Below, in pieces: positions 24,733 through 33,342 of a DNA stretch of 64,000 bases. Each line of letters opens with the position of its first letter. Positions within the stretch are counted from its first letter, which is position 1. The notes beneath the pieces are model-generated. The model made no database searches. It was not told where the DNA came from and saw nothing but the letters and a program-made list of their open reading frames with translations. Source of the stretch: Pseudomonas benzenivorans (lineage in GTDB: Bacteria > Pseudomonadota > Gammaproteobacteria > Pseudomonadales > Pseudomonadaceae); assembly GCF_024397895.1 (NCBI RefSeq), contig NZ_CP073346.1, forward strand, positions 4,691,299 to 4,755,298, in the 5' to 3' direction. Both the position numbers and the translations under genes were made by a program.

Positions 24733-24918
24733 TCATGGCGGATCGGCTTTATCAGGCTGCGGCCTGACCCAGTAGCTCTGCTTGTGCCCCCGGGCCTCGA
24801 ACTCGCGGGCCAGGGCCTCGGCGGCCGCTCGGCTGAGACCGCTGCGCACGACGAACTCGTTGCCGTTGTCGTCCAGGCGCACCAGACACCAGTGCTGCGC
24901 GGGGGCGAATGGGGGCAT
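24733..24918 (-). CDS. Small conserved hypothetical protein (61 aa)
   Basis: 61 aa, soluble. Its composition (LVRLDDNGNEFVVRSG, then a helix rich in Ala/Glu/Arg, then QSYWVRP) suggests a beta-alpha-beta mini-domain, SPOR-like in rhythm but without strong similarity. In Pseudomonas a gene of this size sits between acnA and tusA, which supports it being real. It is convergent with rlmM (21 bp between stops) and divergent from tusA. Function unknown. Confidence 0.75.
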   Translation of the reverse strand: MPPFAPAQHWCLVRLDDNGNEFVVRSGLSRAAAEALAREFEARGHKQSYWVRPQPDKADPP

Positions 24919-25040
24919 GGACGGGTCCTCTGTACTGTGTCAGGAGCAGCGGCGACTGGTGGCCTGACCGATTGGCACGCTTAAGGTGACCTGGAGGTCA
25001 GCTTTGCGCGAGAATAGCCGCCTGTCCATGGAGCCTGCCG

Positions 25041-25292
25041 ATGTCCCTGCGAACCGATGCCACCCACGACGACCTTCTCGATGCCACCGGGCTGAACTGC
25101 CCGGAACCGGTGATGATGCTGCACAACAAGGTCCGCGACCTTCCAGCCGGCGGCCTGCTCAAGGTGATCGCCACCGATCCCTCGACCCGCCGCGACATCC
25201 CCAAGTTCTGCGTGTTCCTTGGCCACGAGCTGCTGGAGCAGGCCGAAGAGGCCGGCACCTACCTGTACTGGATACGCAAGAAGGTCGACTGA
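25041..25292 (+). CDS. tusA: Sulfur-carrier protein TusA
   Basis: 83 aa SirA/TusA/YedF-fold protein. The catalytic Cys is C20 in the signature [11 protein letters not shown]. TusA accepts persulfide sulfur from IscS and passes it to the 2-thiouridine tRNA pathway; TusA also contributes to molybdenum cofactor sulfuration. The ATG is preceded by GGAG. The stop shares its last base with the next gene's ATG (TGATG), coupling it to a gamma-glutamylcyclotransferase-like gene. Confidence 0.96.
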   Translation: MSLRTDATHDDLLDATGLNCPEPVMMLHNKVRDLPAGGLLKVIATDPSTRRDIPKFCVFLGHELLEQAEEAGTYLYWIRKKVD

Positions 25293-25744
25293 TGGGCTGG
25301 TACTTCGCTTACGGCTCGAACATGAACCCGGTGCGCATGCAGGCCCGCGGGCTGAGTGTGCGTGAGGCCATGCCAGGACGCTTGCCGGGCTATGCGCTGT
25401 GCTTCAACAAGCGCGCGGTGGACCGTCCGGGATGTGCCTATGCCAACATCCGCCATCAGCGCGACGCTGTGGTGGAGGGCGTGCTCTATCGCCTGGCTGA
25501 ACTGGAGGAGATCGCCAAGCTCGATCCGTTCGAAGGCACGCCTATCTATTACAGTCGTGAGCGCCTGGCGATCGTGACCGCCCATGGGGTGCAGCCGGCC
25601 TGGGTGTATATCGCCAATCCGGCCTTTCGCCAGGAGGGCCTGCTGCCGGCCCGCGACTATCTGGATCACTTGCTGGCGGGGCGTGAATACCTCTCGGCCT
25701 CCTATTGGTCGCTGCTGGCGGCCTGGCCCTCCCAACCGGCCTGA
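25292..25744 (+). CDS. Gamma-glutamylcyclotransferase-like (AIG2/GGCT) protein
   Basis: 150 aa. The substrate-loop signature YFAYGSNMN (residues 4-12) and the catalytic Glu in LDPFEG (E81) identify the GGCT/AIG2 fold. Such enzymes release 5-oxoproline from gamma-glutamyl peptides; the exact substrate here is unknown. The start at 25292 overlaps tusA by one base. The 3' end overlaps the convergent DUF3080 lipoprotein gene by 43 bp. Coupling to tusA suggests a link to thiol metabolism, which is inference only. Confidence 0.9.
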   Translation: MGWYFAYGSNMNPVRMQARGLSVREAMPGRLPGYALCFNKRAVDRPGCAYANIRHQRDAVVEGVLYRLAELEEIAKLDPFEGTPIYYSRERLAIVTAHGVQPAWVYIANPAFRQEGLLPARDYLDHLLAGREYLSASYWSLLAAWPSQPA

Positions 25745-26784
25745 CCCGGCGCCAGGCCGCAGCGCTTCAGGGTCTGCTGCCAGGCCCGCACATGGCGCCT
25801 GTTGGCCTGCTGGAACATTTCCCAGAGCGACGCCTCGGCCCCGCCCAGGCTCAGCAGGTAGGTCCGCGTGGCTGCTGGCGCCTGCGGCGCCTCGCTCAGC
25901 TGGCGCAGATGCAGACTCCAGCGCTCGCCGCGCTGATGCACCTGGGCCAGATAGGGCTGCAGCCCGCCGGCATAGAACTTGACGAAGATGTTCTGCAGGA
26001 TTCGTCCGCGCGGCGTCGGTTTGCCCTGGGGGCAGGCCGGCCGGCGCTGCTGGCGGCCTTCCAGCAGCTGGCTGGCCTGAATCAGCGTGTGCGTGAGGCT
26101 GGAAAGGCTGGTGATGAGTTGGCCGCCCTGAACACTGCTGTGCAGGGCGAAGAGCAGCGGATCGAGTTGCGCCACGGGCGGCGGCAGGCGCTGCGGTAGC
26201 CCGTTGCCAATGGCGGCCAGCTGCGCCAGGGCGTCCAGCGCAGCGTCGTCCTCCTGGGCGGATGTGGGCAAGGCCTGGTCGGCGAAGCGCAGGTAGCGTT
26301 CGACCTCGCCGCTGGCATTGAGCGCATTCCAGAACACCGCGGGCAGCTGCCGGCGCTTTTCTTCGGCCAGCTCCGCGAGGGTGGCGCTCAGCGCCGGGTC
26401 AGGGCTGCGCACAAGAGCGTTGCGGCAGTCTTCCAGGGCGCGCAGCAGGTCGCCCTCGTAGGCCAGCCGATTGCTCGGCTGCAGCTGCTTGCCGAGACTG
26501 CTGTTGCGCAGGCTGATCTGTTGCTGCAGGGCCGGGCAGCGGCGTACGCCGATCAGCAGGTCGAGCAGGCCGATGCGAATCTCGGGGATGTCGATCAGTC
26601 GTTCGCGGCGTGGCGGCATGCGGTAGGCCAGCAGTTGCTCGCGCCGGAAGGCCGCGGCGCCGTCGCCTTCGACCGCGTTGTTCAGGCGCTGCAGGTAGTC
26701 GGCCTGCAAGGCCAGGCCTTCGTCGGTCGGGCCGCAGGCCGTGAGCAGCAGGGTCGTCAGCAGAATCAGGTATCTGGGGCTCAT
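25702..26784 (-). CDS. DUF3080-family lipoprotein
   Basis: 360 aa with a lipoprotein signal peptide (lipobox LTAC, Cys at residue 17) and an otherwise soluble helical body with several Cys residues. The sequence pattern (YLQRLNNAVEG near the N-terminus, LIGVRRCPALQQQIS, FVKFYAGGLQPYLAQV) fits DUF3080, an uncharacterised family of proteobacterial lipoproteins. The start overlaps the MATE gene by 4 nt, so the two form a coupled pair. Its 3' end overlaps the convergent GGCT-like gene. Function unknown. Confidence 0.87.
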   Translation of the reverse strand: MSPRYLILLTTLLLTACGPTDEGLALQADYLQRLNNAVEGDGAAAFRREQLLAYRMPPRRERLIDIPEIRIGLLDLLIGVRRCPALQQQISLRNSSLGKQLQPSNRLAYEGDLLRALEDCRNALVRSPDPALSATLAELAEEKRRQLPAVFWNALNASGEVERYLRFADQALPTSAQEDDAALDALAQLAAIGNGLPQRLPPPVAQLDPLLFALHSSVQGGQLITSLSSLTHTLIQASQLLEGRQQRRPACPQGKPTPRGRILQNIFVKFYAGGLQPYLAQVHQRGERWSLHLRQLSEAPQAPAATRTYLLSLGGAEASLWEMFQQANRRHVRAWQQTLKRCGLAPGQAGWEGQAASSDQ

Positions 26785-28172
26785 TGCCCCAGCTTAGCCG
26801 CGCGGATATGCCGCCGCGCGCTGCTGGACAGGCGTAGCGCCAGCATGATCGCCGCGCAGGTCAGGCCCACCACCAGGCCCTGCCACAGACCGCGCGGACC
26901 ACTGGGCTCGCCGAACCAGTCGGTCAGGCCCAGGCTGTAGCCGACCGGCAGGCCGATGCCCCAGTAGGCGAACAGGGTCAGTAGCATGGTCACCCGGGTG
27001 TCCTGGTAGCCGCGCAAGGCGCCGGCGGCGGTGACCTGCACGGCGTCGGACAGCTGGAACAGCGCGGCATAGACGATCAGCCCGGCGGCCAGGGCGATCA
27101 CGGCCGGGTCCGGGCTGTAGATCTGCACGATCTGCTCGCGCAGCAACAGGATCAGGCTGGCGGACAGGCAGGCATAGGTCAGCGCGCTGGCCATGCCGAC
27201 GCCGGCGGCGAAGCGTGCGCCGCGCGGGTCGCGGCGCCCCAGGGCCTGGCCGACTCGCACGGTGACCGCCATCCCCAGCGAATAGGGGATCATGAACACC
27301 ATCGAGCTGAAGTTCAGGGCGATCTGGTGGCCGGCGACCACGGTGGCGCCCAGTCCGCCGATCAGCAGGGCGATCACCGCGAAGATGCTTGACTCGGCGA
27401 ATACCGCGATGCCCATCGGCAGGCCGAGCGCCAGCAGGGGCCGGATCACCGGCCACTGCGGCCGTTCGAAACGCTCGAACAGCTGGCTGGTCTGGTAATA
27501 GGGTGCCCACTTCACCCACCAGAGCATGCCCAACAGCATGAAGGCCATGACCAGGGCGGTCGCCCAGCCGCAGCCGACGCCCCCCATGGCCGGCAGGCCC
27601 AGCTTGCCGTAGATGAAGATGTAGTTCAGCGGGATATTCAACACCAGGCCGATAAGGCCCAGCACCATGGTCGGCCGGGTATGACCGAGGCCGTCGCTGT
27701 AGCAACGCAGCACGTGGAACAGCGCCACCGCTGGAAACCCGCAGGCCACCGCGCGCAGGTAACCCATGGTGGGGGGGATCAGCTTCGGCTCGATACCCAT
27801 CAGGTGCAGGATGGCTTCGGCGTTCCACAGCAGCGCGGCGGCAGCGCCGCCCACGGCCAGCGCCAGCCACAGCGCCTGGCGCACCAGTGGGCCGATGGCG
27901 GCCTGCTCGCCGGCGCCGAAGCGTTGCGCCACCTTCGGCGTGGTGGCCAGCAGGATGCCGGTCATGAGCAGGAACACCGGCACCCAGATCGAGTTGCCCA
28001 GGGCCACTGCCGCCAGGTCCCGTGGGCCGACGCGGCCGGCCATCACCGTGTCGACAAAGCCCATGGCGGTGTGCGCCAGCTGGGCGATGATGATCGGTGT
28101 GGCCAATAGCAGCAGGCCGCGCAATTCGGTGCGCACGCGCTGCAGGCGCGGTTCGACGGGCATAGAGGTCAT
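26781..28172 (-). CDS. MATE-family multidrug efflux transporter (NorM-like)
   Basis: 463 aa with about 12 TM helices. Typical MATE segments are visible: PIIIAQLAHTAMGFVDTVMAG in TM1, AVALGNSIW, and an internal repeat in the second half. NorM-type MATE pumps use Na+ or H+ to export cationic drugs and fluoroquinolones; P. aeruginosa PmpM is a relative. The start is ATG at 28172 or the ATG three codons later; neither has a strong SD. It is translationally coupled to the downstream DUF3080 lipoprotein. Confidence 0.95.
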   Translation of the reverse strand: MTSMPVEPRLQRVRTELRGLLLLATPIIIAQLAHTAMGFVDTVMAGRVGPRDLAAVALGNSIWVPVFLLMTGILLATTPKVAQRFGAGEQAAIGPLVRQALWLALAVGGAAAALLWNAEAILHLMGIEPKLIPPTMGYLRAVACGFPAVALFHVLRCYSDGLGHTRPTMVLGLIGLVLNIPLNYIFIYGKLGLPAMGGVGCGWATALVMAFMLLGMLWWVKWAPYYQTSQLFERFERPQWPVIRPLLALGLPMGIAVFAESSIFAVIALLIGGLGATVVAGHQIALNFSSMVFMIPYSLGMAVTVRVGQALGRRDPRGARFAAGVGMASALTYACLSASLILLLREQIVQIYSPDPAVIALAAGLIVYAALFQLSDAVQVTAAGALRGYQDTRVTMLLTLFAYWGIGLPVGYSLGLTDWFGEPSGPRGLWQGLVVGLTCAAIMLALRLSSSARRHIRAAKLGQ

Positions 28173-28318
28173 CCATTAACGCTCTGGAAAACCGCGCAGT
28201 CTACCCGTTGACGCTTGGGTCAGGAAACGCAGTGGCCAACTGTTTCTGCGGTACAGTCGCGGGCGACGCTGGCGGCGCCGCTGCCTTAGAATGAGCGCCT
28301 GAACTGTGGAGCCCTGCC

Positions 28319-29461
28319 ATGCGAATTGTCGCGGACGAAAACATCCCTCTACTCGATGAGTTCTTCGCCGATTTCGGCGAGATTCGTCGCTATCCCGGCC
28401 GCGCCATCGATCGCGCGACCCTGGCCGATGCCGAGTTGCTGCTGGTGCGTTCGGTGACCCGGGTCGATCGGGCGCTGGTGGAGGGCAGTGCCCTGCGCTT
28501 TGTCGGCACCTGCACCATCGGCACCGATCACCTCGAGCTGGATGCCTTGCAGCAGGCCGGCATCGGCTGGGCCAGCGCGCCGGGCTGCAACGCCCGCGGG
28601 GTGGTCGACTACGTGCTTGGCAGCTTGCTGGCGCTGGCCGAGCGACAGGGCGTGGACCTGGCCGGGCGTACCTACGGGGTGGTCGGTGCGGGTCAGGTCG
28701 GCGCGCGCCTGGTCGAGGCGCTGCGGGGACTGGGCTGGCGTGTACTGGTGTGCGATCCGCCGAGGCAGGCCGCCGAAGGTGGCGACTTCGTCGACCTGGA
28801 CCAGCTGATCGAGGTGTGCGACGTCATCAGCCTGCATACGCCACTGGCGCGCGAGGGTGAGCATCCGACCCACCATCTGTTCGATGCCGCGCGCTTGGCG
28901 CGGCTCAAGACCGGTTGCTGGTTGATCAATGCCAGCCGTGGCGCGGTGGTGGCCAACGCCGCCCTGCGCGAGCTGCTTGCGCGGCGTGGCGACCTGCAGG
29001 TGGTGCTGGATGTCTGGGAAGGGGAGCCGCAGGTGGATGTCGAGCTGGCCGCGCTATGCCAGATCGCCACCCCGCACATTGCCGGTTATAGCCTGGATGG
29101 CAAGCTGCGGGGGACGGCGCAGATCTACCAGGCCGCCTGCCGCCAGCTGGGGCGCGAGCCGGTGCAGACCCTGGATGAGCTGATGCCTGTGCCCTGGCTG
29201 GCACAGATGAGCCTGGATGCCGGGGCCGATCCGGCCTGGGCGCTGACGGCGCTGTGCCGCGCGGTGTACGACCCGCGTCGCGACGATGCCGATTTTCGTC
29301 GCACGCTGGGCGGTGACGAGGCGAGCCGCCGGGGGGGCTTCGACGCGTTGCGCAAACATTATCCGGTACGCCGCGAAATCGAAGGCCTGCGGGTCGCAGT
29401 GCAGGGTGAGTCAGCGCAGCTGGTGCAGTTGGTCAAGGCCCTGGGCGCGACGCTGTGCTAG
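28319..29461 (+). CDS. pdxB: Erythronate-4-phosphate dehydrogenase PdxB
   Basis: 380 aa; second step of the deoxyxylulose-5-phosphate-dependent pyridoxal phosphate pathway (4-phosphoerythronate to 2-oxo-3-hydroxy-4-phosphobutanoate). A D-2-hydroxyacid dehydrogenase fold: N-terminal [16 protein letters not shown] is diagnostic for Pdx[13 protein letters not shown] (~118-129) is the NAD motif, and catalytic Arg/Glu/His lie in INASRG, WEGEP and TPHIAGYS. The C-terminal DUF3410-type dimerisation domain is present (~290-380). It is monocistronic, closed by a terminator at 29486-29510. Confidence 0.98.
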   Translation: MRIVADENIPLLDEFFADFGEIRRYPGRAIDRATLADAELLLVRSVTRVDRALVEGSALRFVGTCTIGTDHLELDALQQAGIGWASAPGCNARGVVDYVLGSLLALAERQGVDLAGRTYGVVGAGQVGARLVEALRGLGWRVLVCDPPRQAAEGGDFVDLDQLIEVCDVISLHTPLAREGEHPTHHLFDAARLARLKTGCWLINASRGAVVANAALRELLARRGDLQVVLDVWEGEPQVDVELAALCQIATPHIAGYSLDGKLRGTAQIYQAACRQLGREPVQTLDELMPVPWLAQMSLDAGADPAWALTALCRAVYDPRRDDADFRRTLGGDEASRRGGFDALRKHYPVRREIEGLRVAVQGESAQLVQLVKALGATLC

Positions 29462-29485
29462 CGCCTGGCTTTGCCCAGGCAATAA

Positions 29486-29510
29486 AAAGCCCAGGCTGGG
29501 CCTGGGCTTT
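29486..29510. terminator. Bidirectional rho-independent terminator after pdxB
   Basis: Perfect 11-bp stem: AAAGCCCAGGC (29486-29496), TGG loop, complement at 29500-29510, with A-rich flanks at 29484-29488. It lies between pdxB and the convergent 59-aa gene and can serve both. Confidence 0.88.
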
Positions 29511-29527
29511 GCAATCAGGGGCTGTGG

Positions 29528-29707
29528 TCATTCGGCCTGACTGTCGGGTACCACGAATTCCTTGTCCAGTTCTTCGCAGGCCTGCTGGATCATGCCTTCG
29601 GTGATCGGTACTTCGTGGCCTTCGGCGTCAATGATGGCACCACCGACCGGCTGTTGCGGTTCGACCGGCTTGATCGGGTGCTCGGAGCTCTGCTTGGGCG
29701 AGTTCAT
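29528..29707 (-). CDS. Small conserved acidic protein (59 aa)
   Basis: 59 aa starting MNSPKQSSEHPIKPV. It is Pro/Glu-rich with a conserved-looking GGAIIDAEGHEVPITEGMI core followed by an acidic C-terminal helix. The ORF can start five codons earlier, but the ATG at 29705-29707 follows GAGGAG at 7 nt. It has no signal peptide, TM or known domain. I recognise it only as a small pseudomonad hypothetical. It is convergent with pdxB and shares its terminator. Confidence 0.75.
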   Translation of the reverse strand: MNSPKQSSEHPIKPVEPQQPVGGAIIDAEGHEVPITEGMIQQACEELDKEFVVPDSQAE

Positions 29708-29887
29708 GACGTGTCTCCTCATCGGTGGGTGCGTGCAGTCTAATCGCTCAAAATGAATGGGCGGTGACAGGCTCAGACGACGTTAAACCGTCGCGAGTTA
29801 CAATCAGCCAGGGAACAGGCACCCGCTGTGCCAGAAAAACACGAACAGTTTACCCCGCCGCCAGCGCGAGGGTCCAACGAGGTAGTT

Positions 29888-31009
29888 ATGTCGCGGTTTC
29901 ACCTGGGATTGATCATCAACCCGCTGGCCGGCCTGGGCGGTCCTGCCGGGCTCAAGGGCAGCGACGGCGTCGCCGCGCAGGCCCTGGCCCTGGGTAGCGC
30001 GCCCAAGGCAGCGCAGCGCACGCGCACGGCGCTGGAGGGCTTGCTGCCGGTGCGCGAACGGCTGGAGTTCCTCACGTTTCCGGGCAGCATGGGCGCCGAG
30101 CTGCTGGCCGATATGGGCTTTGCCCATCGTGTGCTCGAAGAGGCGGGCGCCGGCCCGACCAGCGCGGCCGACACGCGCCGGGCGGTGGAGCGATTGCAGG
30201 ACGCCGGCGTCGCCTTGATCCTGTTCGCCGGCGGCGACGGCACGGCCCGCGACGTCTGTGCGGCGGTGCGAGAGGATCAGCCGGTGTTGGGCATACCGGC
30301 CGGGGTGAAGATCCATTCCGGGGTGTATGCCATCAGCCCGCGGGCGGCTGGCGAGCTGACCCGGCGTCTGGTCGAGGGCGGACTGGTGCGCCTGGCCAGC
30401 GGCGAGGTGCGTGACCTCGATGAGACCGCGCTGCGCGAGGGGCGGGTGGCGGCGCGCTGGTACGGCGAACTCTGCGTGCCCGAGGAGGGCGGCTTCGTGC
30501 AGCAGGTCAAGCAGGCCGGCGTCGAGTCCGAGGAGCTGGTGCTGAGCGACCTGGCCGCCTGGCTGGAGGACAGCTGGGAGCCTGGGGTGCGCTACGTCTT
30601 TGGCCCGGGTTCGACCCTGCATGGTTTGGCGCAGAATCTGGGGCTGCAAACCACCTTGCTCGGCGTCGACGTGATCGAGGACGGCCAGGTGATCGCCGAG
30701 GATGTCAACGAGCTGCAGCTGCACGGACTGGTGGCCGATCATCCGGCGCGGCTGCTGGTGACCGCCATCGGCGGCCAGGGCCATATCCTCGGCCGCGGCA
30801 ATCAGCAGATCAGCCCGAGGGTGGTGCGGGCCATCGGTCTCGATCATCTGCGGGTGGTGGCGACCAAACGCAAGCTTGCAACCCTGCAAGGCCGTCCGCT
30901 GCTGGTCGATACCGGCGATGTCCAGCTGGACGACGCCTTCCCGGACGCGGTGCGGGTCTGGGCGGGGTACAAGGAAGAGTTGCTGTATCCGCTCAGCACC
31001 GGGGTTTAA
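29888..31009 (+). CDS. ATP-NAD kinase-like protein (diacylglycerol/NAD kinase fold)
   Basis: 373 aa. The nucleotide-binding signature FAGGDGTARD (residues ~118-127) is the GGDGT motif of NAD kinases and lipid kinases. N-terminal LGLIINPLAGLGGP and GIPAGVKIHSGVYAISP place it in the AcoX-like/ATP-NAD kinase family. True NAD kinase (NadK) is a different, shorter protein, so the substrate is unsettled. An upstream in-frame ATG at 29828 exists, but ATG 29888 has GAGG and the conserved N-terminus. The 31049 gene follows after 39 bp. Confidence 0.88.
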   Translation: MSRFHLGLIINPLAGLGGPAGLKGSDGVAAQALALGSAPKAAQRTRTALEGLLPVRERLEFLTFPGSMGAELLADMGFAHRVLEEAGAGPTSAADTRRAVERLQDAGVALILFAGGDGTARDVCAAVREDQPVLGIPAGVKIHSGVYAISPRAAGELTRRLVEGGLVRLASGEVRDLDETALREGRVAARWYGELCVPEEGGFVQQVKQAGVESEELVLSDLAAWLEDSWEPGVRYVFGPGSTLHGLAQNLGLQTTLLGVDVIEDGQVIAEDVNELQLHGLVADHPARLLVTAIGGQGHILGRGNQQISPRVVRAIGLDHLRVVATKRKLATLQGRPLLVDTGDVQLDDAFPDAVRVWAGYKEELLYPLSTGV

Positions 31010-31048
31010 GCTGAACCGACAGAAAGACCGACACGCCGGAGGGCATCG

Positions 31049-31483
31049 ATGAGTTCAGGCGGATTCCCCCCCATCGTCCAAGGGGGCGAGCGGGTCGTGT
31101 TGTTCGACGGTCTGTGCAAGCTCTGTAATGGCTGGGCCAGGTTTTTGATCCGTCATGACCGCCGGCGGCTGTTTCGCCTGGCCTCGGCGCAGTCGGCTCA
31201 GGGGCAGGCGATGCTTGCCTGGTTCGATCTGCCGCTGGAGCGCTTCGATACCCTGGCCTATATCGAAGGCCGTCAGCTGTATGTGCGTTCCGACGCGGTG
31301 CTGCGCATCCTCGGCCAGCTTGATTGGCCCTGGCGGGCCTTGGGTCTGCTGCGCATCTGTCCGCGGCGACTACGTGACTGGCTGTACGACCGTGTCGCTC
31401 AGAACCGCTACACGCTCTTTGGTCGCTATGACCGCTGCACGGTGCCGGATGCCGATCATACCGGGCGGTTTCTGCATGACTGA
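31049..31483 (+). CDS. DCC-family (DUF393) thioredoxin-fold protein
   Basis: 144 aa. The N-terminal motif VLFDGLCKLCNGWARFLI has the D-x2-C-x2-C signature that names the DCC (YuxK/DUF393) family, presumed thiol-disulfide oxidoreductases. The conserved tail NRYTLFGRYDRC is also present. There is no signal peptide, so it is probably cytoplasmic. It lies between the NAD-kinase-like gene and an ABC exporter gene in the same orientation. Redox partner unknown. Confidence 0.9.
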   Translation: MSSGGFPPIVQGGERVVLFDGLCKLCNGWARFLIRHDRRRLFRLASAQSAQGQAMLAWFDLPLERFDTLAYIEGRQLYVRSDAVLRILGQLDWPWRALGLLRICPRRLRDWLYDRVAQNRYTLFGRYDRCTVPDADHTGRFLHD

Positions 31484-31525
31484 GTACGCCGCGCTGTCGT
31501 GCCCGGCGTCGCGGCGCACGCATTC

Positions 31526-33304
31526 ATGATGAGGCTCCTGTCCTCCCGACAACGAGACGCCATGCGCATGGCCTGGCGTTTCGTCGAGCCTTACCGCTGG
31601 CGCGTGGCCGGCGCCTTGCTGGCGTTGCTGTTCACCGCCGCCATTACCCTGTCCATGGGCCAAGGCATCCGCCTGCTGGTGGATCAGGGCCTGGCGACTC
31701 AGTCACCCCTGGCGTTGGGGCGTTCGATCGGCTTGTTCTTCGTGCTGGTGATAGCCCTGGCGATCGGCACCTTCGTCCGTTTCTATCTGGTGTCCTGGAT
31801 AGGCGAGCGCTTCGTCGCCGATATTCGCAAGCGCGTGTTCAACCACCTGATCGGCCTGCATCCCGGCTTCTACGAAAGCAACCGCAGCTCGGAGATCCAG
31901 TCGCGCCTGACCGCCGACACCACGCTGCTGCAGTCGGTGATTGGGTCTTCGCTGTCGATGGCGCTGCGTAACGTCATCATGCTGGTGGGTGGGGTGGCGC
32001 TGTTGATCGTCACCAATCCCAAGCTGAGCGGTATCGTCTTGCTGGCGCTGCCGTTGGTGGTGGCGCCCATCCTGATATTCGGCCGGCGGGTGCGCCAGCT
32101 GTCGCGTCTGAGTCAGGACCGGGTGGCGGATGTGGGTAGCTATGTCGGCGAGGTGCTGGGGCAGATCAAGACCGTGCAGGCGTACAACCACCAGGCCGAG
32201 GACCGCCGGCGTTTCGCCCTGTCGGTGGAGGCCGCCTTCGACACCGCGCGCCAGCGCATCGCCCAGCGCGCCTGGCTGGTGACCCTGGTGATCGTGCTGG
32301 TCCTGGGGGCGGTCGGGGTGATGCTCTGGGTCGGCGGCATGGATGTGATCGCCGGGCGTATCTCCGGCGGCGAGTTGGCCGCCTTCGTGTTCTACAGCCT
32401 GATCGTCGGCTCGGCCTTCGGCACCCTCAGCGAAGTGATCGGTGAGCTGCAGCGCGCCGCCGGGGCTGCAGAGCGCATCGCCGAGCTGCTTCAGGCGCGC
32501 AACGAGATCACCAAGCCCGCCGCCGACGCCGTGCCCCTGCGCCAGCCGGTCCAGGGGCGAATCGAACTGCAGGGGCTGCGCTTCGCCTATCCGTCGCGGC
32601 CGGACAGTTATGCCGTCGACGGGATCAGCCTGGCGGTCGCACCCGGCGAGACCCTGGCCCTGGTGGGCCCCTCGGGTGCTGGCAAGTCGACTCTGTTTGA
32701 TCTGCTGCTGCGTTTTTTCGACCCACAGGAGGGCCGCATTCTGATCGACGGCCAGGCCATCGAGCGGCTCGACCCGCAGCAGTTGCGGCGCTGCTTTGCC
32801 CTGGTGTCGCAGAGCCCTGCGCTGTTCTTCGGCACCATCGAGGACAACATCCGCTACGGCAAGACCGGCGCCGACCACGCCGAAGTGGAGGCGGCGGCGC
32901 GGGTCGCCCACGCCCATGATTTCATCATGAAACTGCCGAATGGCTACCAGACTCACCTCGGCGATGCGGGATTGGGGTTGTCCGGCGGCCAGCGGCAGCG
33001 CCTGGCCATTGCCAGGGCCTTGCTGGTCGACGCGCCGATCCTGTTGCTGGACGAGGCTACCAGTGCGCTCGACGCCGAGAGCGAGCATCTGGTCCAGCAA
33101 GCCTTGCCGCGCCTGATGGCGGGGCGCACCACCCTGGTGATCGCCCACCGCTTGGCGACGGTCACAAGCGCCGATCGCATCGCGGTGGTCGACCAGGGCA
33201 AGCTTGTGGCTGTCGGCCGCCATGCAGAGCTGGTGGCGAGCAATCCCCTGTACGCGCGACTCGCGGCCTTGCAGTTCAATGAGGGCAATGCCGAGTCGGC
33301 CTGA
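31526..33304 (+). CDS. ABC exporter half-transporter (MsbA-like)
   Basis: About 592 aa. A six-TM exporter domain (residues ~20-310) is fused to an ATPase domain with Walker A GPSGAGKST, Q-loop SQSPALFF, signature LSGGQRQ, Walker B ILLLDEATS and H-loop IAHR. It is a homodimeric half-transporter of the MsbA/LmrA class; substrate unknown. The ORF can begin with GTG at 31499, but ATG at 31526 or 31529 gives the relatives' N-terminus (MRLLSSRQRD). It is convergent with the RhtA-like gene; no terminator is visible in the 38-bp gap. Confidence 0.93.
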   Translation: MMRLLSSRQRDAMRMAWRFVEPYRWRVAGALLALLFTAAITLSMGQGIRLLVDQGLATQSPLALGRSIGLFFVLVIALAIGTFVRFYLVSWIGERFVADIRKRVFNHLIGLHPGFYESNRSSEIQSRLTADTTLLQSVIGSSLSMALRNVIMLVGGVALLIVTNPKLSGIVLLALPLVVAPILIFGRRVRQLSRLSQDRVADVGSYVGEVLGQIKTVQAYNHQAEDRRRFALSVEAAFDTARQRIAQRAWLVTLVIVLVLGAVGVMLWVGGMDVIAGRISGGELAAFVFYSLIVGSAFGTLSEVIGELQRAAGAAERIAELLQARNEITKPAADAVPLRQPVQGRIELQGLRFAYPSRPDSYAVDGISLAVAPGETLALVGPSGAGKSTLFDLLLRFFDPQEGRILIDGQAIERLDPQQLRRCFALVSQSPALFFGTIEDNIRYGKTGADHAEVEAAARVAHAHDFIMKLPNGYQTHLGDAGLGLSGGQRQRLAIARALLVDAPILLLDEATSALDAESEHLVQQALPRLMAGRTTLVIAHRLATVTSADRIAVVDQGKLVAVGRHAELVASNPLYARLAALQFNEGNAESA

Positions 33305-33342
33305 AGCGGCCCGCCTGGCTCTCGGCTTGTCGGCCTGGCGCC

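Noticed and set aside
29778..29793. CGACG-N6-CGTCG palindrome upstream of the NAD-kinase-like gene
   Set aside because: Only 5 bp per arm in GC-rich DNA; expected by chance.
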